Notes: generated from the letters alone by a model not told the origin. A stretch of 64,000 nucleotides of DNA from Lunularia cruciata (GCA_948567375.1 OX419757.1:10244974-10308973), one strand, 5' to 3'. Shown: positions 10,164 to 24,000, numbered from the stretch's first letter. Numbers and translations: made by a program.

Positions 10164-13100
10164 TTACTTTCCAGCTCCACCAAGTCGCAGTTGTTGAAGA
10201 ATGCGAGTTCCTCCTGGTGATGGGTGAGGTCCAACGTACTTGCCGAGCTGCAAACGAGAAGCACATTGACTAAGTTATAAGGTACACTACGGAAATAAAC
10301 GTTCCTTCTGAAATGAATGGAGATAAACTACAAAATGTTCCTCCTCTGAAGCAAGCTTCTGTGATGGCTGAAAAACATCGAAGATCATTGATATGATCTT
10401 CGAGGCACTCGTCCAGTTGATAACTGACTATAAGTGGCACCAGTTGTTTGTGCTAGAAAGTAAAACTAATTTCTCTGATTCACAGGTAAGGCTAATGTGG
10501 TCTACAAGAGGTCCTGCTATCTTAAGAGGGAAGTAAAGCCAGATAAACACCGCAGAATTCTCCAGCAGAATTTATTGGTGCCTTAATTGACCACCAGAAG
10601 TGGTCCAGGGAATGTTTGGCTGCAACGCTAACGGGTTTTGACGCGGGTCAGCGTGATATGCGTGAAAGCTATAACTAGATAATACGGGTCTCAGAGATAT
10701 TTCAGGCACACATAGCACCTTGATAGTATAGGTTGTAAGCCAACGGTCAGATTTACTAACCTGTGCCTCCGAGTTTGCTTTTGCAAGTGCAACCAACCTC
10801 TCCTGCGCTGCTTGCCAGTTCTCGTCCTGCAAAACACGACGAGTAAGAGGGAGGAACTAAACGAAGGCATCGATCAGGCTATACTCTTAGTTCGAACTCT
10901 CAACATTTTCGAGTGCGTACTGGAGTAATATACCTTTCCGGACCAGATTTTCAAGGTGCTGGATTGCAGTGCACGACCGTATGAGAACGTCAAGGCCCAG
11001 GGGGTTGGGCCATATGCCTACAGAGATAAGAACAAGAGTGAGAAGTTCATAATTGAAGGGAAATCTACTTGATCATGATATTCGTGGAAGAAGGCAGAAA
11101 TATTTGTCATACTGAAACTGAAGCTTAATTTCCAGTTAGCATGAAAATGATGCTGATCTGTGCGAGTGGCAGAACCGGATACCTGAAGGGCATTAAGATT
11201 CAGCGTAGCCTCCTCTTCACTCATTCCTCCGGAAAGGAAGTGAATGCCTGCACACTTATGGCGAGTTTACTTAGATAACGAGACTCTAGGACGATTTCCT
11301 CGTTCATATACAGGAATGTTCATGGCATAATTAAAGCTATGACAGCAGATTATAGCTCTTGTAGTGGAGCGTACCAGGAACAGCAGCGGGGATTGAACGC
11401 AGCATAGTGCGCACGGTGTACTTGGCCACCTCTTCAGGTGCTGGTGTCGGTACATCAAGACCTGCAGAACAGAAAATGGGATATTAAGATGAATGATTAA
11501 ACAACCTAGACTATTAACTATCTGTTCAGAGATATGATCAAGAGGTCCTTGTGTAGGTAGTCCCTAAACGGAAATAATAACGTAAAGGATTGCATCCATG
11601 TATGGTTACCGGGAAGAATCATGTTGGGCTTCAGCAAAATGCCTTCGAGGATGACACTGTAATCAGACCACAGGAATTTAGTTGGTTCTTGTGACTCCAT
11701 GACTAAAACTCTTCGTGCAGTCTGTAACTAAATGCCTTTTGCTACGCAAATACATGAAACTGCGGGGGCAGAGCTGAAAAGAGTGACGAAGCAGTACACC
11801 CATTTTAAACGTGGGGTTCAGTCAGCTTACTTGTATTCGTTCAAAAACCGGAACACATGCGAGTTCACCTTCTCAGAGATGTAAGCAGTTCGCTGAATGC
11901 TGCGTTCCAGCATAAGCAAATACTCAGCATATATCTCAAAGAAGTTGAGAAGCAATCCTAAAGTTGAATTATCAAGTTCCAGTAACTATGTCTCTGAGTT
12001 TCGAGAGCCGAGTATGAGCAGAAACCAAAAAAAAAACCTAAAACGCCGATCACAAAAAATGCTGGACTGCAGAAATACCTGTAGTCTCCATCCCCCAAAG
12101 TAACTTCAGGTTCAACAATTGGCACAAGGCCGTTAGCCTACACAAAAATGATTTTCACGCTCAGTGCGCAATTGCAGACGGTATTTGGAACTATCGAGAG
12201 GAAAACCACTGATATCGATGACGTTTCATGACGGAAATCATATTCGTTGAATTTTACCATCTAAAAGACTATAGTCATGATCAGTACTAATGAGAGACTT
12301 ACTTGACAGATCTGTGCGTAGCGGGCGAGACCGTGGGCATTCTCAAGGATAGCTGTGGACGATGGGTGTGTCGCAGAGTCGACCTTGATAACGGCTCGCC
12401 ACTTAGCAAAACGAGCACCTTGTTGGTAGTATCTGTACGAGGGACGACACCGTCAATGAACCGTAAATCCTTCAAAGATGAATTTGATTGGAAGCACAGA
12501 GAAAGAAATGATTTGCAAGTAGAAGTCTTCAATGTTCGATCAAGAAACATTACCGTCTGCATCGTTCAGCCAAACCATCAAGGCCTTGTGTCGCAGTTTC
12601 TCCGTCAGTGCCATCGATAGGCTGAAGGCCAGTGTCCACTTTGATTCCAGGCAGAATACCCTGCTTCTTCAGAATGTCGACGAATGGTACTCCAGCGCGT
12701 GAAGATTGAAAAAGCGTCTCTTCAAACATGATAGTACCGCTGATGTACTGCAATTGATCCAAGAACTTTAGCAGTCACAACTTTGAAATTCTTTAATTTC
12801 CGGCATTGTTACGAAGAGAGCTACTAATAGTACAAGTAGATTGTTCGTCGAAAGTGCTTCAAATAGTCATACAGCTTTGGGCTCAGGCCACTCTATACAT
12901 ATGAACAGGTTGATTGACTGGGCGTATTGCCTAGTAAAATTCCGTAGATCCATTGCTTGATTTTCATGTCAACATGAAGGTGGGCTTTACTCCAGTGAAG
13001 ACAAAGGCAGATAAATCACAATTGAACTAAGACAGCAACTTACGTTACCAAGGCCTGGCGCAGAGTACAAAAGTTCTCGCCATGCTTGTCGATTTTCCTG

Positions 13101-14384
13101 AGTGTTGTCCAAATCCACAGTTGCCAATCTGATCAATTCAGGCAAGCAGCGCCAGAGTGCCTGTTTAGATAAAAGGAAACTCGGCGTAAAACCACATTTG
13201 GGCAGACATTCAGAGTGGACGAAGCGAAGTTCAACGGGAATATACCGTTTGCCTGTAGTCATGTTACTCTCATCAGAGGCAAGAATTCCCTTGCCAGGTG
13301 CTGAGATGAAAGCAGCTGTTCTCTTCAACTCATCGGCGTAAGGATTAGTCTTCTCAAACTCAGATGTCATCACCACTTGTCTCTTCTTATACTCCACAGC
13401 CTGTGAGCTCTTCCTGCTCTTTGATACCAATTGTGTAGCTGCGGTGTTGGAGGAAACCAAAGAACTGCTTCCAAGCAACACACTTCTGGTGATTGCAGCA
13501 TTTTGTGATCGTCCTGAAAAGTAATCGCAAGGTTCGTCAATTTTCCCCGCTGAATCTACACATAGAGATGGGAAGTTCAAATTTTGGAAGCAGAGTAAAT
13601 TTTAATCCTGAGAATTTAAGATTGAATTGGTAACCCCACAGAGTGCCGGCAAAGGAGCCAAGTAAAGAGCAAAACTACTTGATGTTCGTGACGAGAAGAG
13701 AACAACTAAGTCCGGATCCCATTCTTTGCCAGAGCAGTGATCGTCAACAGTTGAGATCCTGCTTCTTATGGGCGAAGTGGCTGACATCAACTAATGCACA
13801 TCACAATGTACTTGAAAAGTTTCTTGAACGAGTGAGGGAACCCTTGCTAGTCAGCTGAAATCAATTGACTGATCACGGGTGGTAAAATGCAAGATGGTTC
13901 GATTGTCCTGCCACGGAAAGGAGAACACTCGCGACGTAATCAGAAGAGTCAAAGATAGTGAAGTGAAGTAACTACTCGAAAACAAACGAATACTCAAGTT
14001 GATCACCTGAACAAAATTCTGGCTGATAGACACAACGTCATTATTGACGGCATTACAAGATATAATATCAATATAGTTCCGTCCGAGCTAAAACCATATA
14101 TATGGAACTTGATTACAGGGAACTGCCCACCGATACACGGTCTCTGATAGAACAATGTTGGGAAAATTAATTTCATCAACAAACTATCCTAGTGAGGATA
14201 AATTCATCTACCAACCAACTTCGACAGAAATTGACTATTCAAAATCTCGACTGGACTTATGCGCAGTACGAAGGAAGTTTGAGGTTCAATTTCACGTACC
14301 AGATTTCGGCGCAGCTGGAGCAGATACTACACTACATGAGATGCTGCTGAGCTCCATCATGCTGCCACAAACCATGGCTGCCAT
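10164..14384 (-). CDS. FBA: Plastid class I fructose-bisphosphate aldolase (13 exons, 440 aa)
   Basis: Reversibly cleaves fructose 1,6-bisphosphate (in the Calvin cycle also joins sedoheptulose precursors). Exons, high to low: 14300-14384, 13246-13513, 13044-13128, 12554-12747, 12303-12432, 12079-12137, 11831-11899, 11610-11656, 11375-11461, 11183-11247, 10934-11017, 10761-10826, 10164-10247. All junctions are GT-AG and in phase, giving 1323 nt. The first ~70 residues ([16 protein letters not shown]..., Ser/Ala-rich, few acidic) look like a chloroplast transit peptide. Active-site residues by family analogy: Asp109 in GILASDES, Lys221 in FAKWR, Glu263/265 in PIVEPE, and Schiff-base Lys306 in [24 protein letters not shown] and [13 protein letters not shown] follow. 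The C-terminus ends [13 protein letters not shown]...RLGGAGK instead of the usual tail with a terminal Tyr. The start ATG 14384 is the first Met of the transit exon, with another Met at codon 4. It looks functional. Confidence 0.93.
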
Positions 14385-14680
14385 GGTTCAAATTTCGTGA
14401 TGAGCGAACTGTGCTGGAGAAAATGCAGAGCCCCCTGCTCTTACAGGAAGAGCTCGATTTTGAAGAGCTCTTCTCCTTCAAATGGTTTGGGGCACCAGAC
14501 AGCCACAGAACTTCACTCAAGAGTGAACGGAGGGAATAGAGGCGATGCCATACGTGCGATTGAAGATCGGACGGCATTATTTGAGTTATCGCCACTACAC
14601 TGAGTTAGAGCCACATATGATAAGGTGGAAAGGACATGGTGGAAATGGAGAGGGACAACTTGAGTGACGGGGCAGGACAT

Positions 14681-14702
14681 GCTGGATAAATATAACTGCC
14701 CG
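14681..14702 (-). promoter_or_regulatory. Possible TATA region of the aldolase gene
   Basis: Read on the minus strand, the sequence contains GTTATATTTATCC about 300 bp upstream of the aldolase ATG. The position would allow a 5' UTR of roughly 270 nt. This is a weak, composition-based call; no other promoter element was identified. Confidence 0.2.
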
Positions 14703-16167
14703 ATTGACATGGCACGCCTGACAGTCCCCGTCAGCATATGTCACTTGACAATATTCGGGTCATTTTACATGGGCATTAGTCAGTAGACAGCCATGGCAAT
14801 ACCAAAGCCAGCTTTTATCCATTCACCCATCCAAAAGCATCAATGAGTGTTAAATATAGTACCACAATTCGTAAAATAAAAAGAATTGAACCATGGATCA
14901 ATATTAAGTATAATACACTAGATATAGACTTGAAAACACCATCTTGCTATTTTCAACATAATGGGGGGTTTCATATATAGAATTTGTTTCAGATTCATAG
15001 AAATTCGTAAGGAAATTTATGGGTAAAAATTTTGGAAGTAGTAAATCTTATTATGAGAAACAAGAATCATGACCCATAACGGTTTATGGGTTATGGTTAT
15101 TCTGACACATTTTATGAAAATATTATGGCGCTCAACTGCAGAATTTAGGGTTTTATTACTGAACCCGGTCCATTTCCAAAAACTTTTTTTCTGTTCCCTA
15201 CCGTAACAAAATTGCAGCAAAAATGAACGGTATGTAAAGAGTCAAAGTGCATACGAGCAAGTTGCTTGGTTTTGAAAGGCATTTCAATTTCTATTGTGGG
15301 GATGAATTAATGTTGGCCGATGAGTTGAATAGTTACAATATTTAGGATTGACCTAACAATTAGCTGCATGGAAGAGCCATACCATATCACGCTTGGAAAT
15401 GGTTTACAGATTTCTTGCGGACCCCACACCCCCATTTGAACCCCTTATTAATTAAGATATTCTTTTGTCCATGCTTATCACTGAACATTTCTTGTACACT
15501 TACATGCATAGACCGAGTGTCAACTTGTCTCAAGATTCATTTAATATATCCTGTAATCCTCTCTGAATCCAGTCCGTAATTTTAAGAACTGAAAAGTCCA
15601 TAGGCATTTTTTACTGGTTAAATCTTTATAACTAATCCTATGTAACCCATATAAATCCGTCAATTCGAGATCTAAAACTACCTAATGACTACTAGTAAAT
15701 ACACATGTTTGTCTTCATTGAGGATTCTTCAAATTTATGCAGGCATCGACATTCCCTAACTTCAGATCACTTTTTGGTCGGTGTAAAACAAAAATATTCA
15801 TTTATTCAAATTTTATTTATTCATTTTACATTTTAAAATTAATTAATTTACGAATACCATCGTTAGTGATTATGTCCATGTGAAGTTGGCCTCAAACATT
15901 ACATTATAAAAGGGAACTACTGCTGGTATCCAAGTACAACAATCCGAAACTACAATCCGAAAGTTTAATTAGTGAAAGTGAAGTGGGGAAGAAACCATGA
16001 TTAGAGCGGATTATTCGCAGCGCTTTTTTATTTTTACAAATCTTTATAGTGAGTTATTTCATACGTCATATGTGTCATTGTATATTCTTCTAATCAAGCA
16101 TCAAGATTACGATTAAATGTTGACGTAAAGTTTCTATCTACATTATCGACATGTGCTTTCGGGTGTA
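14703..16167. other. AT-rich intergenic DNA
   Basis: No gene recognised. Local AT runs and short inverted stretches such as CCCATAACGG...TTATGGGTTATGG near 15070-15095 occur. Open frames are short and low in complexity. Confidence 0.5.
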
Positions 16168-16280
16168 GTTTTTGTTTCTTGATTGGTCGATTGGGACTAT
16201 GGGACTCGTATTCTCTTTTCCTTTCAGCACTTGGTTGTACCTTGTACTCCTTTCTTTCGAGGTACACTATATATTTTAAA
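16168..16280 (+). repeat. Second tail-like repeat family, copy A
   Basis: This segment shares spaced blocks with 42214-42346: a GGGACT block, TCGTATT, CCTTTC(A/T)GCA, then CCTTGTACTC, a TCTTTC-like block and GGTACA, followed by TA-rich DNA. The order and spacing are kept but identity is low. The arrangement (C/T-rich end, short GTAC...GTAC pairing, simple repeat after it) would suit the 3' end of a non-LTR retroelement. Confidence 0.45.
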
Positions 16281-16577
16281 TCATATCCACAGAATCTAAC
16301 AGAATAAAGTAAGTAAAGTATCTACCATAAGATACAAATGGTATGTTTATTAATAAGCTTAAGGATCTTGAATTGCTTCCATTGCATTCTCTAGTGCCCC
16401 TGTCCATGTTCACGTAAGTCAAATATTTTAAATCATATCCCCACAATCTAACATGAATAAAGTAAGTAAAGTATCTACCATAAGATACAAATGGTATGTT
16501 GATTAATAAGCTTAAGGATCTTGAATTGCTTCCATTGCATTCTCTAGTGCCCCTGTCCATGTTCACGTAAGTCAAAT
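16271..16577. repeat. Tandem duplication, two ~152-bp units
   Basis: Positions 16271-16422 and 16423-16577 are nearly identical head-to-tail copies. They share AAATCATATCC, GTAAGTAAAGTATCTACC and CCCTGTCCATGTTCACG, with only a few substitutions and 1-2 base indels. A 105-codon minus-strand frame that repeats itself is a by-product of this duplication. Confidence 0.9.
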
Positions 16578-17105
16578 AAATGAAGCATATCAATTGAACA
16601 GATCTTCATGGGTTTACCTCTCTTAAGTTAACAACGATGAAATGTAGAATCATTGGTGAATCACTAGATTTGCTCAGAAGGATTGGCAGTTTCACTTTTG
16701 CATTCACCTTGTTTTGTAGGTTATCCACCTGTCCTAAAGTTTGTTCAAAAATCAGGTACAACATTGACAGATTTCATCAATATAATCGAGCTAATAATCA
16801 TGAGTTGATGGTTAATTCTTTTCTTTCTCACAACAGGCGGATTTATCTTGAGATTATGTTTTTGCTCATATATATATATATATTAAATTTTCTTCTTTAA
16901 GGATTTATCCATCCTTGGTGAAATACCAGCACCCAACAACCCAATAGCTGGACTGTGTATACACTACAGGCCTATGCCACCATTTAACAACAATTGTGTG
17001 TCGCGCGAATGGGAGACATAGAGCAGATTGTCAATTTCATGTGAATTCTACTAGCATATACTTAAAATTTTATCATGATTACAGGTAAAGCTAGATTTTG
17101 TACGT
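16578..17105. other. Intergenic DNA, nothing recognised
   Basis: AT-rich DNA with a short TA tract at about 16869-16884. No gene signature on either strand. Confidence 0.5.
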
Positions 17106-18467
17106 TCATGAATTCGTTCGCATTGATCTTATCATTATTCCTCTCATTTGACCTATATAAATGATATTCCTCTGCGGGGAAAGTCGGAGAGGAGCAGAGA
17201 CACGTGTCCTTCCCTTGTCAAACCGGAAGCATTCGTGAAGTTCACAGATTTGATGCACTGATTGATTTGCAGTGCAGGTACAATCTGGTCCAACCATTCT
17301 TCTGGTCTATATAAATTGTGCCTTTTCTCATTCTTCGGATGGACAAAGTCCGGTTTTCTCTGGGCAGTGAAGCTATGGTGCCGATGCACACATCTCTATC
17401 AACAATTCTTCCAGATACAGCTCTTTCAGCGCTGAAAGAGCTGTATCTAAACACTTCAGATCCGGCGCTGGCGTGAGTACAACCAAGAGCGCCTTTTCGG
17501 GCGATTCGATTTCCACCAAGAAACAATGTACTGAACGTTGTATTCTGCTTCAGTACTGATGCGATCGTCGAGGCACCGTGACGCGTGCTGCCCACCTCAT
17601 TGATCATCAGGGTGACAAGAGAATGGTGTCCGTCAACATCCGTACAAGAGATTTAACTCCAGAGTCACCTACTCTGCTGTTAGAGTCCAGATCAAGAAGC
17701 TGGAGAGTTATGTTGTTTCGGATTCCATCAGCCAGGGTTTGAACAGCTTTCCAAGACTTTGTTGGTGGATGCCAACTTGAGAGTTGCCTTATTCATGCAT
17801 TCGTCGTCAAGGACTCCTTCAGATATCTTAAACCAGACTCTTCATCAAACAAAACACAATTTGCTTTTCAAGATTCAGCGACTGTACCTTGACGTTGGTA
17901 CGCAAATGTTTCGCAAAGAGCATTTCCCTCAGCTTCGCTCATCCGCCCGGTAATCCGATCGTACGCGAAAGACAGGCGAGTGATCCTGAACGGATCACGA
18001 CAACCATTGCCAGCAGCAAGCACTTCCAGTGATTGCTCATATGATTGGGATCACGTGGGGAACGGTCAAATGCCTGCTGTATCTGATTACGGCATTGCAT
18101 ACAAGCGCCTCCCATTGTATCTGATCATGATACTGTCCATGTGTCCCAACATGACAGCGTCGACAAACCTTGAAAAAATGCTCGATCCAAGTCCCTCAGC
18201 CACCAACCTCTGCAGAAGTTGCATCAAATTCTCATGTAAACGACATCGATGGACGTGGAACTCCTTTATTTCCTGATTTGTATCTATGGATCTTACTAGT
18301 GCCACGAGCATGCGCACATCCGATCCATGATCTTCCCTGCATAAATTTCTGATGATGAATTTTGTGAGTACGATCTTTAATACTTCGTTGCGCACAATGT
18401 CACTATATCCATCAGAGGTCAAGATAGATGATAACTGCGAACCCAGCTCGACATGATCTACGAACAT
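17106..18467 (-). pseudogene. Decayed RNI/NLR-type leucine-rich-repeat gene
   Basis: Minus-strand pieces in different frames carry ribonuclease-inhibitor-type LRRs (the kind seen in NLR and RanGAP-like proteins). From the 5' end: a 126-codon open piece (18467-18087) with VLTKFIIRNLCRED and LHENLMQLLQRLVAEG, then FAKHLRTNVKVQSLNLEKQ (about 17870-17925), then TLADGIRNNITLQLLDL and GDSGVKSLVRML (17650-17750). These are followed by ASTIASVLKQNTTFSTLFL with GGNRIARKGAL (17490-17590), LDTALSALKELYLE (about 17400-17450) and LDQIVPALQINQCIKSVNF (17230-17300). The frame changes at least three times between these blocks and stops occur, so this is not a working gene unless the sequence is wrong. No NB-ARC/NACHT domain is attached here. 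A perfect 36-bp palindrome lies inside it. Confidence 0.7.
17413..17448. repeat. Perfect 36-bp palindrome
   Basis: The 18 bases AGATACAGCTCTTTCAGC are followed immediately by their exact reverse complement, with no loop. It lies inside the LRR remnant, where the minus strand would encode TALSALKELYL. Confidence 0.9.
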
Positions 18468-19795
18468 GATTTCCGAACACCGTAGTGTATATAGACTGCG
18501 GTGACAGTCACTGTATCATTTAAAATCCTTTGCACGAGCTAGATGAACCCTTCAGTGTCAAATATAATCTCGATTTATCGTACCACATGCACAGATGGGA
18601 TGCACAGATTCTATCAAAAAAGAAATCTGGACGAATTTCTTTATCTGAGAGAATCATGACTTAAAACATCAAAATTAAGACGCTGTTAACAGCAGTTAGT
18701 ATGTAGGTTGTATACCGTACCGTACATGGATAAATTCTCAAGATAGAGGCCACTGGATACAACAGACTAGAAACTTAGAAAATACCTTGACGCAGTTTTA
18801 TGAACAATTTGATACAAGGTGATGGAAGCACAGTCTAGAATTGTCCCCTACAGGCCTAGCTGTTGAGGCTGAAAAAACGAAATACCTCTGGATGTACGCA
18901 TCTGTCTGCTTCCGGTTTAGACTTCAAGAACTCCAAGAGCGCATCCAAAATCTGTGGAACAGTGAACAAGCGTCCGATCGTCGCTTCGCGTCAGTTTCGG
19001 AAATGATCTGACTAAAACCGCCATTCTACTGTTGCAGTTTTATATACAGATGAACAACCCTACAACATCTGGTCGTGAAAATAACATGATTTTGTTTACG
19101 ACACAGCCGCCGCACGATGACTTCGTCTACCCCTTTTGTTGCACACAAGGGTTTCAGAAATAGGTTTGAGGGATGCCTGCGGAATAAATAACAAATAGCT
19201 ATTTTTAGTAAACTCTTTAAGGATAAATACTAAATTTTTTAATTATTTATACTGAACTCGTTAGGGAGATGAAGCGTTAATAAATGAACATTTCATAAAT
19301 TATTATATGATATATCCTATGCAATTTACATTCATTTAAAAAAATCAGATGTTATACTATGGACGTTTAGGAGTTCTATAGTGAAATAAATAATTGTCAA
19401 AAGAGATGATATGGGTTCTTGAGAGAGTTGTCACCTTTTTCTTGTGAATGATTCTTAGCGTGTGATTTATGAAATTGTTTGGCGGATCCAAAATGACACT
19501 CTCAACTATTCAAATTCAAAATCACCAAATGCTAATGCTGTGTAAATGCTCTTGTCAGTAAACTACACCGGTGGGTTTTGTAGTTTTGCATTGGTGTGTT
19601 GGTTCATATCCATATATATTAGTGTGGTGAGTGAGATAGCACAAGTTATGGAAAATGATTTGCATCATCTTAGGACAACGAAGAAATTAATTGGAAATCA
19701 ATGAATTTTACTCCAAAAATGCAACAAAAATTTAGCAAAAACCTGATTACAATGTATGCTCACATTTGGATGCAAAATTAACTTGCACTATCAAG
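18468..19795. other. Intergenic DNA, nothing recognised
   Basis: May contain the 5' end of the decayed LRR gene, but no start or domain could be identified. The DNA is AT-rich from about 19200 onwards. Confidence 0.4.
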
Positions 19796-19980
19796 CAACT
19801 ACCCGCGGCAACGAGTGTCAACCAGCAGCAACCAACATCAACCAACGGCAACCAACTTGTATGAGCGCCAATGAGCTTTGAGCTTCGAGTGCCATCGAGT
19901 GCCATCGAGTGGCTACAGGCGGCAACAGGCAGCAATAGGCGGCTCCGAGCAACAACGAGCGGCAACGAGCGGCAATGAGA
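19796..19980. repeat. Degenerate CAAC/GGCAAC minisatellite
   Basis: A run of diverged short units such as GTCAACCAGCAGCAACC, ATCAACCAACGGCAACC, and later AACGAGCGGCAACGAGCGG and GAGTGCCATCGAGTGCCATC. In reverse complement it resembles the TTGGTTGA-type minisatellite at 48257-48552. Confidence 0.65.
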
Positions 19981-20041
19981 AAAATCTCATCTAATCCTAA
20001 ATTAACATATTAAATCCTATATAAATCGTGTTCCCGCTCGT

Positions 20042-20205
20042 CTAGTGCATAAATTTGTCAACTTTTGATTACCATGGGTATTCTCAAACATCATGGATGC
20101 TCCCTTTGGTGGCCTCGGTCCCTTTGGTGGCCTCTAGTGCATAAATTTGTCAACTTTTGATTACCATGGGTGTTCTTGAACATCATGGATGCTCCCTTTG
20201 GTGGT
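20042..20205. repeat. Tandem duplication, 92-bp period
   Basis: A unit beginning CTAGTGCATAAATTTGTC and containing GATTACCATGGGT and CATCATGGATGCTCCC occurs at 20042-20133 and again, slightly shorter, at 20134-20205. The short block CCCTTTGGTGGCCTC is further duplicated inside the first copy. Confidence 0.85.
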
Positions 20206-20662
20206 TGCCACTTTCACTCTAACCCTAAATGATAAACTTTATTAACCCTAATATGTAATCAATGCACTATGCAGTGATAATGGAAAATTCCTTATTCCTT
20301 ATTTTCTACAAACCACCTCATATGGAGTGCGCTAATAATAAGGAACTTGGCCCAAACTCCATAACGATACCTTTTCTACCTCTCGATCACACACCGTACC
20401 CATTTAGTCAACTCTTTGTAACTATCTATATGAAAAGTTATGAAACTTTGTATAACTATTTTTGAAACCCCTAATGTAAAGCTTTCACAACATAACAAAC
20501 TTCGTCATGATTGTTAAGCTTTACATTTCTCTATCATTTTGAACATTTTAGACTAGAAGTCCGAAGTTACAGAAACCTGATAATCATTTAGATTCACATT
20601 AGCTTTGAATGTCAATCTAAATGCTGAATACGCACATGGTAGATCTTGAACTTGATGTTCTC

Positions 20663-21064
<402 letters not shown>

Positions 21065-24000
21065 ATCTCCACCTTTTGCCTCTATCCACCATATCATCCC
21101 AAAAAGCAACATTGAACGTTGAGCAAATTCATACATAACTTGAATTTCTCAATAGGAACAGGTTTAGTCAACATATGACCTGCGTCTACCTCTGCGCAAA
21201 TCTTTTGTGAATTGATCTCACCATTTATCGTAGCTCCCTGGTAAAATGATGTCTCACATCAATATGGTTTGTCCTTGAATGATATACTTGATTTTTGGCC
21301 AAGTGAATAGCGCTTTGGCTATCACAAAAAAGTGTGTAGTTCATGTTAGGGAGTCCTACATCCTTGGCTAATCTTTGTAGCCATATTGCCTCTTTGGCAG
21401 CCTCAGTTGTTGCCATATATTACACCTCTTTAGTAGAAAGAGCAACAATAGATTGGAGAGAAGAACCTGAGTCCTTCATGTCAAACTCCTTACCAAGTTG
21501 TGCTTTCAATTTCTCCACCTCAAGCATATCCTCCATATCAATGAACATTTCATCCACATATAGTACCAAGATGATCAAATCAAATACTCTAGTTCCACAT
21601 AGCTTCTTGAGGTACACACAACAATCTGACTCACTTCTATTATATTTATGCTTCAACATGAAAGCATCAAATTTCTTGTACCAAAGTCTTGGACTTTGCT
21701 TTAGTCCATACAAAGACTTTTGTAACCTGCATACCAAGTTCTGGTTCATTGGTACCACAAAACCTTTAGGTTGATGCATGTAAATCTCATACTCCAATTC
21801 TCAATGTAAAACAATAGTTGTAACATCTAGTTGCTCCAACTCCAAGTTATGCAATGCAATTATTGCCAATAGTGCACAAATTGAAGAGATTTTGATTACT
21901 AATGAAAATATTTCATTGAAGTCAATACCTTCTTTTTGGCTATAATCCTTTGCTACAAGCCTTGCTTTGTATTGATCTCCACCTGGTTTTGGAAGTCTTT
22001 CCTTCCTCTAGAATATCCATCTGCAACCAATTGCCTTCTTTCCCATAGGCAATTTTTCAAGTCTCCAGGTTTGGTTTTTGGCCAAAGACCTCATCTCCTC
22101 TTCCATTGCACAATGCCACTTTTGACACTCGTGATCTTGCATTGCCTCTTCATATGAAAAAGGCTCACCATTCTTTTTAAGAAGAGCATAAGCTACAAAT
22201 GAATCATCAAATCTTTTTGGAGTCCTTCTATCCCTATTTGGATACCTATGTTCATGAATCACTTCTGGACTTTGCTCTTCTAATGGTTCACTCGGTGGAT
22301 TACAAGAAGTGAGATGTCTTCATTTCTAAGATCAATATCTATCTTAACAAAATCTGATTGAATTTATTTTTTCTTTTCTTTTGCTATAGTAATAGTCTCC
22401 ATCGTACTAGTCTCATCAAAAACTACATCACTACTCACAACAAGATAAAATTTTTTTGGATCCTTAATCTATATCCCTTTGTATCCTTCCCATATCCCAA
22501 GAATATATATTTTCTAGATTTGGGATCTAACTTTGTCCTATGTTCTTGTTGAATATGAACATAAGCTATGCATCCAAACACTATAAGTGAAGAGTAATCA
22601 ACATGCCTACCTATCCATTTTTCCATAGGTGTCTTACACTAAATAGTAGTAGAGGGACAAATGTTTACCAAATGACAAGTTTTATTTATAGCTTCTGCCC
22701 AAAAACTCTTCTCCAATCCAGCATTGCTTAACATAATTCTTGCTTTCTCCAAGAGTGTACGATTTACTTGCTCTACCACACCATTTTGTTGAGGAGTACC
22801 CAGTATGGTAAAGTGATGAATTATCCATTCACTCTTACAATATCTGTCAAAATCTCCAGATTTGTTTTCTCCACCATTATCAAATCTCAAACACTTCACT
22901 TTTGTTCCAGTTTGTTTCTCTATCATCACTTTCCATTGTTTAAAGATAGAGAAGATCCCTGATTTGTGCTTCATGGTGTAGATACATACTCTTCTAGAGT
23001 AATAATCAACCAAAGGTACAAAATATAATGCTCTAGTTTTTGAAGCTAAAAATACAGGGCCCCAAACATCATAATGCACATAGTCTAAAATTCCTTTTGT
23101 GCAATGAACTCCTGTGGAAAAGCTTACCCTCCATTGCTTTACTATTACACAATGCTTACAGAATTTTAACTTACAACTTTGAAGGCCCTTGAGATGTTGT
23201 TGCTTGGACAGTTCACTTAGACCCCTTCACTCATATGATCCAAACGTAGGTGCCTTAACTGAATAAGATCTTTGGGATCTTCATTTTCAGAAATAATACT
23301 TTCCACTCCTCCATTAATGGTCTCTCCAACAAGCTCATAAAGATTTACTATCTTCTTGCTCTTCATTACAACCAATGCTCATTTTGATACCTTGAGTGTT
23401 CCATTTTCTACTCCGCACCTCCAACCATTTAAGTCCAAAGTGCCTTGTGATATCAAGTTCTTCCTTAACTCAGGAGCATCCCTCACATCAGCAAGAGTTC
23501 TCACAATACCATCAAAGATCTTAATGCATATTGTACCAATGCCCATAGCTTTACAAGCCATGTTGTTCCCCATTGTTATAGATCTTCCATTGAATGGTTT
23601 GTACTCATGAAACACCTCCTTATTTGGACACATATCGGAAGAGCAACTTGAGTCCAATATGCATGACTCCTCAATTTGATCTTTGTCTTGGGTAACACAT
23701 AGAACATCATCCACAACACCAAATGACTCAACAGTACTTGCTTGATTTGAAAGTTGGCATTTATCCTTATTGGACTCAAGCCTCTCGTTGTTAAAATCCT
23801 TCTTGAAATGTCCAACCTTCCCATAAATCCAGCACTTGCCTTTGATCTTGATTTACTCCTGATCTGATCTCTGTCTCTCTTGTCTTTCTCTGATAAAAAA
23901 GAGCCTCTGGATTTGTCTTTTCTTGGTTGTGTCGTTTCTTTTGCATCTCATTGGACAATAATGAGTAAATGACCTCCTCACAGTTTATATCATCCTTCCC

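Noticed and set aside
15060-15100. Short inverted stretch around TTTATGGGTTATGG considered as a transposon end
   Set aside because: No matching partner end was found nearby.
16276-16593. A 105-codon minus-strand frame containing an internal peptide repeat
   Set aside because: It is a by-product of the 152-bp DNA duplication, with no motif or homologue recognised.
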